This document shows positions 12,986 to 23,815 of a DNA stretch of 64,000 bases, piece by piece. The notes beneath the pieces were generated by a model. The model was not told the origin of the DNA. It ran no database searches and saw only the letters and a program-made list of their open reading frames with translations. A program made the translations under genes and the position numbers. The DNA is from Ulota crispa (lineage: Eukaryota; Streptophyta; Bryopsida; Orthotrichales; Orthotrichaceae), in NCBI GenBank assembly GCA_963920765.1, contig OY987244.1:1676501-1740500 (forward strand), written 5' to 3'. Positions within the stretch are counted from its first letter, which is position 1, and the number at the start of each line of letters is the position of its first letter.

Positions 12986-13089
12986 CAAGTAGTTTGAACT
13001 CCTCCACAAAATGATTCATAGCGTTTGCAAATGGCAATAGCTCAGCATGTGTATCAGTTGGAAAGACTACAATTTAATGAATGAACATT

Positions 13090-14252
13090 TTTTTGTGTGT
13101 TTAAAAAAAAATCAACCTTTGTATGTGTTTTCTTTTTGTTCTAAATATGTTCTTGCTCACTTACAAAAATTAAGTTGAATTTGTTTAATGTTAAATTCAA
13201 TGGCACTACTTTAGATGTTTTTAAGTTGATGTGAAGTTTATTGTATAGAAGTTAGATCTAAATTGAAAATAGATATAGCAAATTCCAATTGGATTGCACA
13301 AATTTTGAAGGAAAAATAAATTCTCATTGTTTTAAGCTTTAAAAGTATTAAAAAGTACATTCACTACATTCTGAAACAAATTCATAATTGCAAAGTGCCT
13401 TTTCATATGATTCAAATATATGGATGCACCAGAAAACATATGTGACTTTTAAAACATTACTCAAATACAAGTTTCAAAAAATTATTACAAGGCATGTAGA
13501 ATGATGAAAGTTTCCACTCTTGTCCCACTAGAAAATTTGAATATTTTCTAGTTGAATTTAGAAGCTTTAGCTTAAAAAAACGTCCTCTCAAAATTTTTGG
13601 ACATGTTCAGCATTAATTAAGCTTTTTTCATAAATCACTACATTTGCAATATTATATTTCAATTTATCATAACAAATTCTAGCTCCAAATTATTGAAAAT
13701 CAAATTTCTATTTGAATTACGTGAGGGTATTTATTTTTAGCTTCAAATACAATGAAGAAGTTATTGGTAATTGTACTCATAGACGTAATGGATTGGACAG
13801 GATCTAGAATTTAAAGTATGCAAGTGATATTTGTACATCAATTTTCAAAAAATCCTCTTTAATTGCATTGTATAATGCATTTTTACAAATTTCTAATTTT
13901 TAAGAGTACCAATGAGTAGTCACAGACATTAAAACATCAAATTTTATATTCATTATGCTTGGCTAAAACTATAATATTCTGAAACTAAGTAGATTGTTTA
14001 CATGAATTCTATTATAATATTGTGGTGTTTCAAAAAGCTTTGCAACAGTGATTACAAGATGCGTTAACAAGTAATAATTTTCTTTGTGTTAAAAAATGAT
14101 AATTAAAAAAATAATCCAAACTACTATCATTTTCTTTTCATCAACTCAAAGTATGATTTTCAGGCAAGTATAAAACTGAATTATTGAAGATTTGAAAACT
14201 TGAATATAATTATAAGGTTATGGCAATCACCTTCATACATTTAACATCAAGA
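13090..14252. other. AT-rich DNA, nothing recognised
   Basis: No exon-like frame, tandem array or inverted-repeat pair is visible. The 3' end of the Harbinger element must lie here or in the last bases before it, but I could not place it. Confidence 0.4.
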
Positions 14253-14261
14253 TTTACAATT

Positions 14262-14663
14262 GAGAATTGATACATGTACCACCCCTTCTTGACTATTCTA
14301 CCACACCCTACTGTATATGGTCAATATTTTCAATATTAAATAAGGTGTGGACCACGGGAGAAACATCACTCTTTTGAAAATACAACTTGACATAGAAGTT
14401 GAAACTTAAATTTTTCACATCCCGCTCAGAGTATCAACTAAAAAATCTAAACTTTGTTTGGATAAAAATAAAAAAATCAATACTATGAGTAGAGTTAAGA
14501 GTTGAAAATTAAAATTAAAATTTCAACTTCTATGTCAAGTTGTATTTTCAAAAGAGTGATGTTTTTTCCGTGTTCCACATCTAATTCAATATTGTAAATG
14601 TTGACCATATATATTAGGGTGCGGTAGAATAGTCTAGAATGGGTGGTACATGTATCATTTCCC
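14262..14663. mobile_element. Mutator-like MITE, 402 bp, with a perfect 9-bp target duplication
   Basis: The left end is GAGAATTGATACATGTACCA and the right end, read on the other strand, is GGGAAATGATACATGTACCA. The direct repeat TTTACAATT flanks both sides (14,253-14,261 and 14,664-14,672). Long terminal inverted repeats, a length near 400 bp and a 9-bp target-site duplication are the signature of Mutator-superfamily non-autonomous elements. The stem includes a pair around CAACTTGACATAGAAGTTG. There is no coding capacity. Confidence 0.88.
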
Positions 14664-14672
14664 TTTACAATT

Positions 14673-15998
14673 TTATGCAAAGTTATAGTATCCATGCCTC
14701 AATGTTATAAATTTACATGTTGTAACCTTTATGAAGAATTATGAACAGAAACTCCACAATTCTTGTTTCTCTTATTTTCTTTTTGAATTGAACATCAAAT
14801 ACCTTATTAATATTTTAGTTGGAAAATATTGCACTTTTATTTTATCTAAATCTCAAAAATGCTTAATGAAAATCGGAGGTTTTCATTTAGAAGAATTTAT
14901 TTCAAAGGATACCTCCAAAACATTAGGAATGATCATGTATTTAAAATTGATTTGGAACAACATAAATTTTAATATTTGCAAGACGACTTTAGTTCAACTT
15001 TGTATTTATCACATTTTCCATATATGCTTTTTTATTTATTCAATATTATTAAATCTGTCTCATAATAACTTTAACTCTATTATTCCGTTAAAAAATGAAC
15101 CATCAAATAACCATTCCAAATTTAGAAAGTTTGTGTGGTATATTTTAGTTTTAGTCTCAAAATAACAGAAATTGTATTTTTCACAAGATAAGCAATTGAG
15201 TTTGTCATGAAAATAATGCAAATCTTAGGTTATTTGAAATTGATCTCTAAATGCCCAAGGCACCACATAATGGTGTTGACAATACTTTGAGCTTTTATAA
15301 AACCTAACTAAGTTGTTATTCTTGATCAATTTTATATTTAAACTATTCATTTTTAAGTCTAATTTTAGCATTAAAAACCCAAGTTTTGTAAATGATTGAT
15401 TATGATTTTTTTATTCAAGATTTTGTGCAAGGGTGTCCATTGCAATCTTGGCTTTTTTAGTATTGAGAGCTCTTGGAAATGAGCCTCAAATACATTAGAC
15501 ATTGGAGAAAATTTCACACTAGAAATTCATTTAAAAAATTTGTAGAGGATATTTTGAAAAGCCGTAAATTGATTAGACTTATATAATTTATGTCATTTAA
15601 TCCCATATTGTTCAAGTGACCATTTTTTTAGACTTGACATGTGAAAAGAGGATGGAAAGACTTCAAGTCATTTTCATGGTTTCAACACCCTCTTGATCAA
15701 ACATTATAATCTTTCAATCCATAAATGATATTGTTGTGTTTTCTTTTCCTATATGGTCTCTAACACATGTAGTTTGATTTTGTATGATTACAATTTATGG
15801 AAAATCTAATACAACTTATCAATTTTTTTTTATTTTTTTCAACTCGGCGAGAATTCCAAATAGTACTTTTGGGAAGAAAAAAAACTTTCATCTAAGTCTT
15901 TCAAATAGTACTTTTGGAAAGAAAAAAAAAAAAAAAAACTTTCATGAATTTTATTAAACTTATAAATTTTGCATGGGATCATGTGAGAAGAGAACATG
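14673..15998. other. AT-rich DNA with relic repeat and a 46-bp tandem pair
   Basis: At about 15,241 a worn end (CTCTAAATGCCCAAGGCACC) resembles the CCCCTAAATGCCCAAG end of the 54,193-54,814 element. The shared core follows at 15,380-15,760, so this is a truncated copy. At about 15,857-15,950 a unit containing CAAATAGTACTTTTGG is present twice in tandem (about 46 bp) with poly-A runs. The AT-rich frame at 14,731-15,165 (144 codons) has no exon-like character. Confidence 0.45.
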
Positions 15999-16009
15999 TT
16001 ATACTTTAG

Positions 16010-16425
16010 GAAACAGGGATTTACCTAAAGCCATACGTGAGTGAAAGGATCCATGACATCCCAAGTCCCAACCATGTTTCACGACCTGCTGATCTGATTC
16101 CATAACCCTCGTAACCAAGTTCCACCCCTGCGCATGGAAGTGCCTCAGGTAAAAATCGGTAGTTTTGACTGGGGAAACCCACCCCCAGCCGGTCCTGAAA
16201 TTCAGCACCTACCCCCCACCAATAGTACATGGAAGGAGGCCCGAGTTGGGGATGATGACCAGTAAGGAACCAAAGAATCATTCCATGATAATAGATTCTA
16301 TAAATATTGCATCCTCTGTTAACTAGTCAAACTTCGGAACACGTGTGTCAGAACTTTCCCTCCCACCTTTACCACCGAGCCGAATCACCACATATAGTCC
16401 TGATAGTGAGGAGTCGAAGGACCTT
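16010..16425. other. G+C-elevated island of unknown origin
   Basis: About 400 bp stand out from the surrounding AT-rich DNA. Minus-strand frames contain GVGFPSQNYRFLPEALPC and related pieces, but no complete exon with matching splice sites was found. It ends at the edge of the TTAA-bounded element at 16,432. It may be an exon relic or a captured gene fragment. I do not recognise a family. Confidence 0.3.
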
Positions 16426-16431
16426 TAGATT

Positions 16432-17374
16432 TTAACCCCTAAAGGACCAAGTCCTTTTTTCTGCCAAAATCATTAAAAACTGCCACTTTTACGAGGTTTA
16501 GTAAAAAAAGAATTTTATGTTATTTTTTTTGGAAATTCAACCATAGGATCCTGCCCCAAACTAGAAGAGGTACTTGTGGGAAAAAATCAGCTCATTCTAG
16601 ATGGAGAAGTGAGATATTTACATCTAAAGTGAAAAAGAAAGTTTTTTTCCATGCTGCTTGAAAATTTCAAAAGCCTTTAACCACTCTCATAACAAAAAAA
16701 TTGCTCTACCCAAATTTGTGCTTTATTTTTTCCATGTAGGAGATCAAGTTAGGTATGTGTGGGAGAATTTTCAAATCAATTGGAACTATACAACACATGG
16801 GAAAAAATAGTAAGTAAAAAGTAGTAGAGAATGAGTCAAAACACTAAATTGTTAAGAATTTAATTATTGAAATGAAAAATGCAAATCTCAACTTCTATAA
16901 TGTTGTAATAAACAATCTACTTCCTTTGGTTTAATTTTTTTTTCCAAAATATTGAAAATTGAGTAAAATAAAGGACATCAAAGTTTATTTTAGAGTAGAG
17001 AATCATTCTATAACTACCCGCAAACAAAATCCCCTCATGCATAACTTTCATGTCATTGATTGAAATAGAACAATTCCAAGCTTCTCACGTATAAAAAATC
17101 TAAAGAACCTATTTCAAATTTTATTTTAAAAAGAGTGATTTTAAAAGGTTTTTTTGGGTTGCCCAGACAAGCAATCCTCCCCAAATTTTCATAGATTCAT
17201 GCATAACTTCTTCATCAAATGTTGGAATGAAGAAAAAATTAGATGCCCACTTAGATCCTTAAATTCCCCACCTTCAATAAAATTTTCAAAAAATCACACA
17301 AAGTAGTTCAACCATAGGTACATGCCCAAAGTCCAACTTGTCCCCCAAAGGGACAATGGTCCTTTAGGGGTTAA
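16432..17374. mobile_element. TTAA-bounded inverted-repeat element (CCCCTAAAGGACCAAG type)
   Basis: The left end reads TTAACCCCTAAAGGACCAAG. The right end reads ATGGTCCTTTAGGGGTTAA, its near-perfect reverse complement. TTAA is present at both edges and no longer direct repeat lies outside it. The inside has no coding frame. Parts of it (around GAGTCAAAACACTAAATTGT) recur inside 59,968-60,906, and another part (around TTGAAGAAGTTA) recurs in fragments at 26,856-27,240 and 45,660-46,086. It is non-autonomous. TTAA targets with CCC-starting ends are typical of piggyBac-type elements, but the superfamily is an inference. Confidence 0.8.
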
Positions 17375-17654
17375 ACTACACCAAATAGTGCATTTAGGTT
17401 GCTTGACATTTTGTATTATTTAAATATTTACCAAGCATGTAGCAACTTTGTCAATAATTATTGTGATAAACAATAAAAGAAGCAACAAGCTCCACAATCA
17501 ACAAGTAAGGAAGTTACAACTTTAAACAAATCTAGGAATTACTGTAACATAAAGAGAGTTGCATGATCCTCCAAGTGACCAAGAGTGAGTCATGAGGTAG
17601 CTTTGCCAAGGTAAGGCAACTTAATTGTTGAGGCAACCTAAATGCACTATTTAG
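17375..17654. other. Short spacer between two elements
   Basis: AT-rich sequence with no gene. GCAACTTAATTGTTGAGGCA-like wording at about 17,620 forms only a weak local hairpin. Confidence 0.3.
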
Positions 17655-18616
17655 TGTACAGTGGCCTCCAACAAAGTTTATCGCCTCCCATTCCACGAGT
17701 TAGAGGACATAGCATGTTATGATAAAAATTTGAAGTCCATTGGCCATTTTTTTTTCTTGCATTTTTTATATTTTGTTCTTACCCCCAATCTCAACCAAGC
17801 ATACCAAAATTCAACCCCAAAAAATTAAAATCCAAACATTGATAAATTGTTTTGTGTCACAAATTATGGTTTTACATGGTTTGACAAGAAAAATGAATGA
17901 AAAACATTGATGATTTATTTTTTGCTGATTTGATTGCATGGGCATATAGGTAACATCCATACACACATCCATACACACATCCATATGTAAATCTTCCATG
18001 CTAAAAGAAAACCCCTTAAGTAAAATAGAGTTGATCTTTGAAAAGTTTAGTGTGACCCGTGATATGTCCAAACTTTGTAAAATAGACATTTTCTTATGAT
18101 AATCAAATTTTGCTACATGACTCATATATTGTGACCAAGTTTGTACCTTTGAACATGTTATTGTGTTTTTTTGGTAAAAAGCTGACTAAAAATGAAAAAT
18201 ATCTATTTTACAAAGTTTGGACATATCACGGGTCACACTAAACTTTTCAAAGATCAACTCTATTTTACTTAAGGGGTTTTCTTTTAGCATGGAAGATTTA
18301 CATATGGATGTGCATATGGATGTTACCTATATGCCCATGCAATCAAATCTCCAAAGTTCATCATCAATGTTTTTCATTCATTTTTCTTGTCAGACCATGT
18401 AAATCCATAATTTGTGACACAAAACAATTTATCAAAGTTTAGATTTTGATTTTTTGGGGTTGAATTTTGGTATGCTTGGTTGGGATTGGGGGTAAGAACA
18501 AAATATAAAAAATGCAGGAAAAAAATGGCCAGTGGACCTCAACTTCATGTCATAATATGACATGACCTCTACATGACAATAGAAGAGCCGACAGTCTTTG
18601 TTGGAGGCCATTGTAC
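17655..18616. mobile_element. Young 960-bp foldback (hairpin) element, family C
   Basis: The ends GTACAGTGGCCTCCAACAAA and TTTGTTGGAGGCCATTGTAC are reverse complements with a single difference. The two arms, roughly 450 bp each, pair through almost their whole length around a centre at about 18,130-18,180. In the 107-bp stretch ending near GACATATCACGGGTCACACT I count only one or two mismatches. The left arm has an extra CCATACACACAT repeat. A transcript would form one very long double-stranded stem. The same core, older, sits inside 24,637-25,880, and half of it is at 46,086-46,300. Frames on the two arms mirror each other and are not genes. Confidence 0.85.
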
Positions 18617-18654
18617 ATGTGCAGTAGTGACAAGGGCCCAAGGTGAATTGGCTA

Positions 18655-18705
18655 GGGTGAATTGACCCTCTCATTGTCCTTTTCTTGGATGAATGGGGGC
18701 GAGGA
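18655..18705. repeat. Solo end related to the 21,347-21,728 element
   Basis: GGTGAATTGACCCTCTCATT followed by TTTCTTGGATGAATGG matches, with a few changes, the end of the 21.3-kb element (GGTGAACTAACCCCCTCATT and a TTTCTTAGATGAATGG stretch). No partner end is nearby, so it is a fragment. Confidence 0.55.
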
Positions 18706-18711
18706 GCTCAG

Positions 18712-19633
18712 TAAACTCCTAAAAAACCATTGTTCCTACGGGAGACAAATGGGATTTTGGGCAAGTACCCACGGCCTAAATTTTTGTCATGATTTTTTGA
18801 ACCTTTTTTAAAGATAGAAAAGCACATTAGCTATTGGGTAATATCATTTTATTCCAATCAATGCTAGGGAGCAAAAGTTATGCCCAAATAAGCACAAATT
18901 TGGGGAGTCTGGGCAATAAATTTTTTTTTCCAAAAACTTGATTTTTTTTTTAGTTTTTTTTCTCATAGGTTATATCTTTGTCTACATTTGAAGCTTTGAT
19001 TCATTCTATTTGGACTAGTTATGAGAAAGTTATGGACAACCTTGTTTTTCAGACAATTCAAGCATCTTCTTGAAAAAATAACTTATAAGCTTCATTTGAA
19101 TGCAAGTTTAACATTTTTTCAAAAAAATTGTTGGACAAGGTGAAGTTTACTTTCTAGAACAATCTCACCATTGAGATTATTGCGTTTCAATTCCATTGCA
19201 TGGTTATTAACAATTCAAGTTTTTGTTCAATTTCATACCTTCTTCTACCTAATGTTTTTTTTAAGAATGAAAATCAAGTATTTTTTATTTTAATTATTTT
19301 CCCAAGATTCTCAATTCAACTTCCCACCACAAATAAATAAAGTTCCAAACTTTGTGGTGCAAAAAATTTAAGTTAAAAAAGTTCAAAGTCAAAAATCTAG
19401 TCATGCAAGGTGCAAAAAAGCTTGTTCCTTACAATTTAAATGCAAATATCTTGCAATTTGTGCGGTCAAAGTTCTTGAGTTATGTATGACACATTTTCAT
19501 ACTAGTCTAGTACAAGATCCTATGGTCACATATGCAAAAAGACCAATTTGCAAACTTTTTTACTCTTTGCCATAGAAATGACAGTTTTTAGTGTTTTTCA
19601 ACAAAATAAAGGCCATGGTCCTTTAGAGGTGAA
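18712..19633. mobile_element. Worn TTAA-type inverted-repeat element
   Basis: The left end (TAAACTCCTAAAAAACCATT) and right end (ATGGTCCTTTAGAGGTGAAC) are imperfect reverse complements of the CCCCTAAAGGACCA type. The passage ACAAATGGGATTTTGGGCA near the left end recurs at 26,900 and, reversed, near 46,050. The edges have decayed from TTAA (TAAA and TGAA), indicating an older copy. There is no coding content. Confidence 0.6.
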
Positions 19634-20107
19634 CTTTTGAAATCTTGGGCAATATTCCCGACACAATTCATTAGCTAGGATTGAGGTAACCTCCTCAATT
19701 CAAATTGAGGTGGCTATTTTGAATTGAGGTGAGGTACAAATTGATACCTCTGTTTTTCCCAATTTACCTAATATGAATGTATGAGCTCAATTGGGCACTT
19801 CAAATCTTCAAACGTAGGAGCAAGCAGATGGACAAGCAGTTCAATGTGACAACCATGGACATGGTGTCACATATCAAAATTTTGTGAGTTTGGAAATCTA
19901 CCATTATTTAGGAGTTTGAATTTGGAAATTTGACTTCATATTGGGATTCAGAGGCCTTTATTTAAGTTAGAACCCTGAAAGAGAAAATAATTGAACTCTA
20001 CAAAAATGAGGGACAAATTGTTACGTTTACCCTTGTCTGAAAATTACAAAACTTTTCAAATCTAATCCGAAAACATTGCACAGTGGATAGGGCCCCAAAG
20101 CTTGAAC
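19634..20107. other. AT-rich DNA with a half MITE relic
   Basis: Short self-complementary AATTGAGG/CCTCAATT motifs lie at about 19,690-19,740. At 19,900-20,060 is a worn half of the 400-bp Mutator-like family, with a TGAATTTGGAAATTTGA stretch followed by a GAGGCCTTTATTTA-like passage. No gene. Confidence 0.4.
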
Positions 20108-21003
20108 TTAACCCCTAAATGTCCAAGGGTGTTTTTCTTGTTTTTGGAAGGCAATTTTGAAGTTTTTGATTTGTCCTTGTAAGATCATTATTAAACATCA
20201 AAATAAAATTGTAACTGTTGAATCTTGAACTTCAAGACTTCTACATGGCGTTACCTAAAAAGAATTCAAAATAGCCACGCAGATTTTAAGATATTTGCAA
20301 TTGAATGATGATGAGAATAGAATTTTTTGCTTTTTCTAAAGTTTCTCAAAACTTCTAATGCAAATTGGCAACTTTTGGATACAAGATTGGAAAACAACCA
20401 CTTAGATTGTTTTAGTGTTTATTGTTGTTACTTCAAATTCAATGGCCCCCCTTCCAAATCCATGACCACAATTTCACAAATGAGCCTACAACACAACTGT
20501 CAAAACGCAACCGTCTAATGCAAAGAAATTTTCAGCTCCAATTATTGACCAAAAATCATTTTGAATGAAAGAATTTTTAATGGTGAAAGGATTCTGATTT
20601 TTATAACAAAGACATTCCAAGTGAAATTAGTCCAAAAGCACTTTTAGATTTTGTTAGATGTCAAAATTTCAGTAAATAGGCCCTTATTGCCCAAGGGAGT
20701 GTCCAAGGGAAATCTTCACCTTTTGCTCAACTTGATGCCTGCCTTTTCAATGTGGCAATTTCTAATAGGCTTTGTGACACTATTAATGTCACAAAATGTA
20801 TGCTTGTAGTTAACCTTCCACCAAAAATAATTGGAATATGATATGGAGGAAGTTGAATCTGAACAATGGAGTTAACTTGAACGTGCAACTTTTCCAAAAA
20901 AAAGAACGTGAAAATGATAAAATCCATGCCCTCAACAGGATTTCAAAGTTTTGGGAAGTTTTTTGAACACCTAAATTGGGTGCCTTTGGCATTTAGGGGT
21001 TAA
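20108..21003. mobile_element. TTAA-bounded inverted-repeat element, 896 bp
   Basis: The left end is TTAACCCCTAAATGTCCAAG and the right end is CTTTGGCATTTAGGGGTTAA. TTAA is exact on both sides and no longer flanking direct repeat exists. The inside is non-coding. Another inverted-repeat element (21,006-21,305) begins 3 bp after the right edge, so the two insertions abut or one targeted the other's edge. Confidence 0.8.
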
Positions 21004-21005
21004 GG

Positions 21006-21305
21006 CTCCCCATACCCGACCCCTCCCCAATTTCAACCCTTTTGTACTCATGGTATACATTTCAATTATGAACACTACAAGTGGGAGCTGTGTCAATTTG
21101 GACATTTCTAGTCAAGTAGGACTACTTTATTTGGACATGTTTATGTCAATTTGAACTTTTTTTTGTCAAATTTTTGACAATTTGGACGTTTTAGTCAATT
21201 TGGACATGTTGATTTGGACACTATTTTCTTGTAGTGGAAATGTACACCTTGGGTACAAAAGGTCGGAATTGGGGATGACTATATTAAAGGGTCGGGTATG
21301 GGGAG
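21006..21305. mobile_element. 300-bp inverted-repeat element (CTCCCCATACCCGACCC ends)
   Basis: The left end CTCCCCATACCCGACCC pairs with GGGTCGGGTATGGGGAG at the right. The stem continues with AATTTCAACCCTTTTGTAC against GTACAAAAGGTCGGAATT. The loop carries repeated CAATTTGGAC-like words, which may be the subterminal binding sites seen in many DNA transposons. No clear target duplication and no coding frame. Confidence 0.7.
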
Positions 21306-21346
21306 GGTTACCTTATTCATTGAAGCATGGCATAGAGCAATGAGTA

Positions 21347-21728
21347 GGGGAACTAACCCCCTCATTGCGTCGTGCCTCGATGAATGAAGCCTTAGGGATT
21401 TGTCTAAGGCACATCCACATTTTTGCCTTTTGGGATAAACTCAAAAAGTTTTGTAATTTTTATACAAGGATTAAAAGTAATAAAATGCCCCCTATTTTTG
21501 TGGTGTTTAATCATTTTCTCCTTTGGGGGTTTAGACTAAATCAAGTTTTTCAAATTTAAATGTGGAGTTAATGTTTCCAAATTCAATCTCTTAATGAATT
21601 TTTTTTGAACTTTCAGAATTTTTGAAATGTGAAATAGCAAAGTTTTTTACCTTGGCCCCATATCCTTGTAAAGCGACTGAATGAGCTCCATTCATCTAAG
21701 AAAAAGGCAATGAGGGGGTTAGTTCACC
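21347..21728. mobile_element. 382-bp inverted-repeat element (GGKGAACTAACCCCCTCATTGC ends)
   Basis: The left end GGGGAACTAACCCCCTCATT and the reverse complement of the right end, GGTGAACTAACCCCCTCATT, differ by one base. A second, weaker pairing (GATGAATGAAGC against GCTCCATTCATC) lies just inside. A solo end of the same family is at 18,655. No target duplication was found. Confidence 0.7.
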
Positions 21729-22028
21729 ACGACCAAGAGACAACAACTCATCCATATTTATCTCTTGGTCACTGCTCTTGGTCTCTTGGTCATGATTAAT
21801 GGATAATTTTCTGACGTTGGTCATCTACAATTATAGTGTAAATGAACTTATTAGTAGTACCTTAGGGGCTTGGGGGTTTGATAATTTATTGTACTCTTTT
21901 CTTCAATTTTTGCAAGCTTATTCATTTTTCTCTTCCTCTTTCATTTTTTATTCCCACTTTTTTAAATTTCAAAAATTTGGATGCCAAGAAAAAGAGGAGG
22001 AAATTCATTATCAAGATTATAGAAGTTA

Positions 22029-22274
22029 AACACGGTATTCATTAATTTGAGAAAAAATCTTTCCCAAAACAGATTTTGGGATACTTGATTTTGCATTTGT
22101 GAGAGTAATTTGGTGATTTAAAGTGAGGTTTTTTCTTAAAGGCATTTCATCATTGATGTAAGGTCTTTAAGAAATCATCATAAATTTGCCTTAAATCACC
22201 AAAAATCTTTTGAAACTGTAAAATCCAAAAGTCTCTAACTATAGATATTTTTCCCAAATTAACAAATATAGTGT
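22029..22274. mobile_element. Short inverted-repeat element related by its ends to family D
   Basis: The left end CGGTATTCATTAATTTGAG and the right end CCCAAATTAACAAATATAG pair imperfectly, in the style of 2,322-2,588 and 44,319-44,590. The inside differs from those two. An inner pair (GGTGATTTAA / TTAAATCACC) lengthens the stem. Confidence 0.5.
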
Positions 22275-22719
22275 TAGTTAGTACTAAAGCTTTCATTAAT
22301 AGTGGAGAATACAACATAAATAACCATGCCATTGTTTTAGTGTGTTTACTATGTAACTAATTTTAAGAAAATACGGTATTGAACAAAAAGTCATTCATCA
22401 CAATAAATTCTTCAACATACATCCATTTATTGTAGTAATACTATAGTCAAGCAATGGAGCAATCAAAATACCTTTCCTGTAATGATACAACATTTCAACA
22501 TTAAAATAACACTCAAGCAAATTATAGAAACTGTATTTCCAACAATGAAACTGTGTTGCCAAATGTCAATAATAATACAAAATAAAATTATATGTTGTTG
22601 CCAAGGTAATTTGTATGCAATTCACCCAGGTTTAAATATTAATTTTATTCTTATAATTAGAAAAATGCATTACGCTTAACATACAAAAATGTTCTCTACA
22701 AAGGAAATCTATGGTAGCT

Positions 22720-23132
22720 AACCCTTAAAAATCCGGCTAGTCACCGTGCATTTGTGCCTACCCCTCTACAGTGCTATGTAATGTTCTCTACACTACAATG
22801 ATCTAAGTTGATCTTTACAGCAGTGTGGCAAGTACCTACTCATTATAATACTCTTTCCAAAAGTTGCAAAGATCAAATATGTATGGTGTTATCATGAAAA
22901 TTGCAAGAAGAGTAGCATAGGATCTAACACCATGTATGTGAATCCTCTCCCAAATTACAATTTGGGTTACCTAAAAATATGAGTGCATTTATTGAATTCT
23001 TTTTTTGCCTTCCATGATGGAACATGTATTTGCAATCACTCTTTAAAAAATTTAGATGAATTTTTTTTTTTTCCATCATATAAAGGATTTTTTAGGGGAT
23101 GAAAAATATTCCCTTGAGCATTTGAGGGTTAA
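22720..23132. mobile_element. TTAA-type inverted-repeat element, 413 bp
   Basis: The left end is CTAACCCTTAAAAATCC and the right end is GAGCATTTGAGGGTTAA. One edge keeps TTAA and the other reads CTAA. Length and ends match the shorter members of the family (for example 36,820-37,184). No coding frame. Confidence 0.6.
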
Positions 23133-23213
23133 CCCATTAATGACTAGGGTTCCAAAAATACATGAGAAATTGACCACATTTTGGTTGCCTGGTCGTTAAT
23201 GGGTTAATGGAAA

Positions 23214-23614
23214 GGGAAATGCTAACGTGACACCTTAAATTGCTAACATGACACCCCCTGCGAGCATGAAATGTGATTTTTAATACTAATTTTTTAAATT
23301 TGGATCAAAAAATTTGTTTCACCTTTAAATCATTTCTAAAGCTATACTAAAAAAATAGGTGTGCATTAATTTGAAACTAAATATATAAGAATTTTGAGTT
23401 ACTTAAAGCAAAAAAACATCAAAAAATAGTATTGGTGCAATAATATTTCAACAATAATCTGTATTAGTCATGTTTTCTTTCAAGGAGGTGATAATGCTGT
23501 GATAGAATGAATGATGGAACACTTGAAGAAATAAAAAATAGCACTAAATTATCAAATTTCATGCTCACTCAAAATGTCTTGTTAGCAATTTAGGGTGTCT
23601 TGTTAGCAATTCCC
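23214..23614. mobile_element. Mutator-like MITE, 401 bp, 9-bp target duplication (8/9)
   Basis: The left end GGGAAATGCTAACGTGACAC pairs with GTGTCTTGTTAGCAATTCCC at the right. At each end the terminal motif (TTGCTAACATGACACC type) is present twice in tandem. The flanks TAATGGAAA (23,205-23,213) and TAATGAAAA (23,615-23,623) match at 8 of 9 bases. Length, GGGAA start and 9-bp duplication match the elements at 14,262 and 41,013. Confidence 0.82.
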
Positions 23615-23815
23615 TAATGAAAATTGGAAATTTGAATATAAGTTCAATAAGAGAGCTATTGTACATACATCAAGGTAGTGGTTGGGGAGAATTGGCATTG
23701 AGTGTATTGTTAGCATGTCAAATTACAAAAAAACTGATTAAAACTTAGAATATTGAATAAAAACCAATTGTTTTTTTTCAAGAAAACTTAATAATAGAAC
23801 ACTACAATAAAAAAA

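Noticed and set aside
14731-15165. 144-codon plus-strand frame
   Set aside because: Ile/Phe/Asn/Lys-rich composition expected from AT-rich DNA; no motif or splice context.
17811-18402. Similar protein frames on both strands (MSHVAKFDYH..., MDISRVTLNF...)
   Set aside because: They are the two arms of the hairpin read on opposite strands; not genes.
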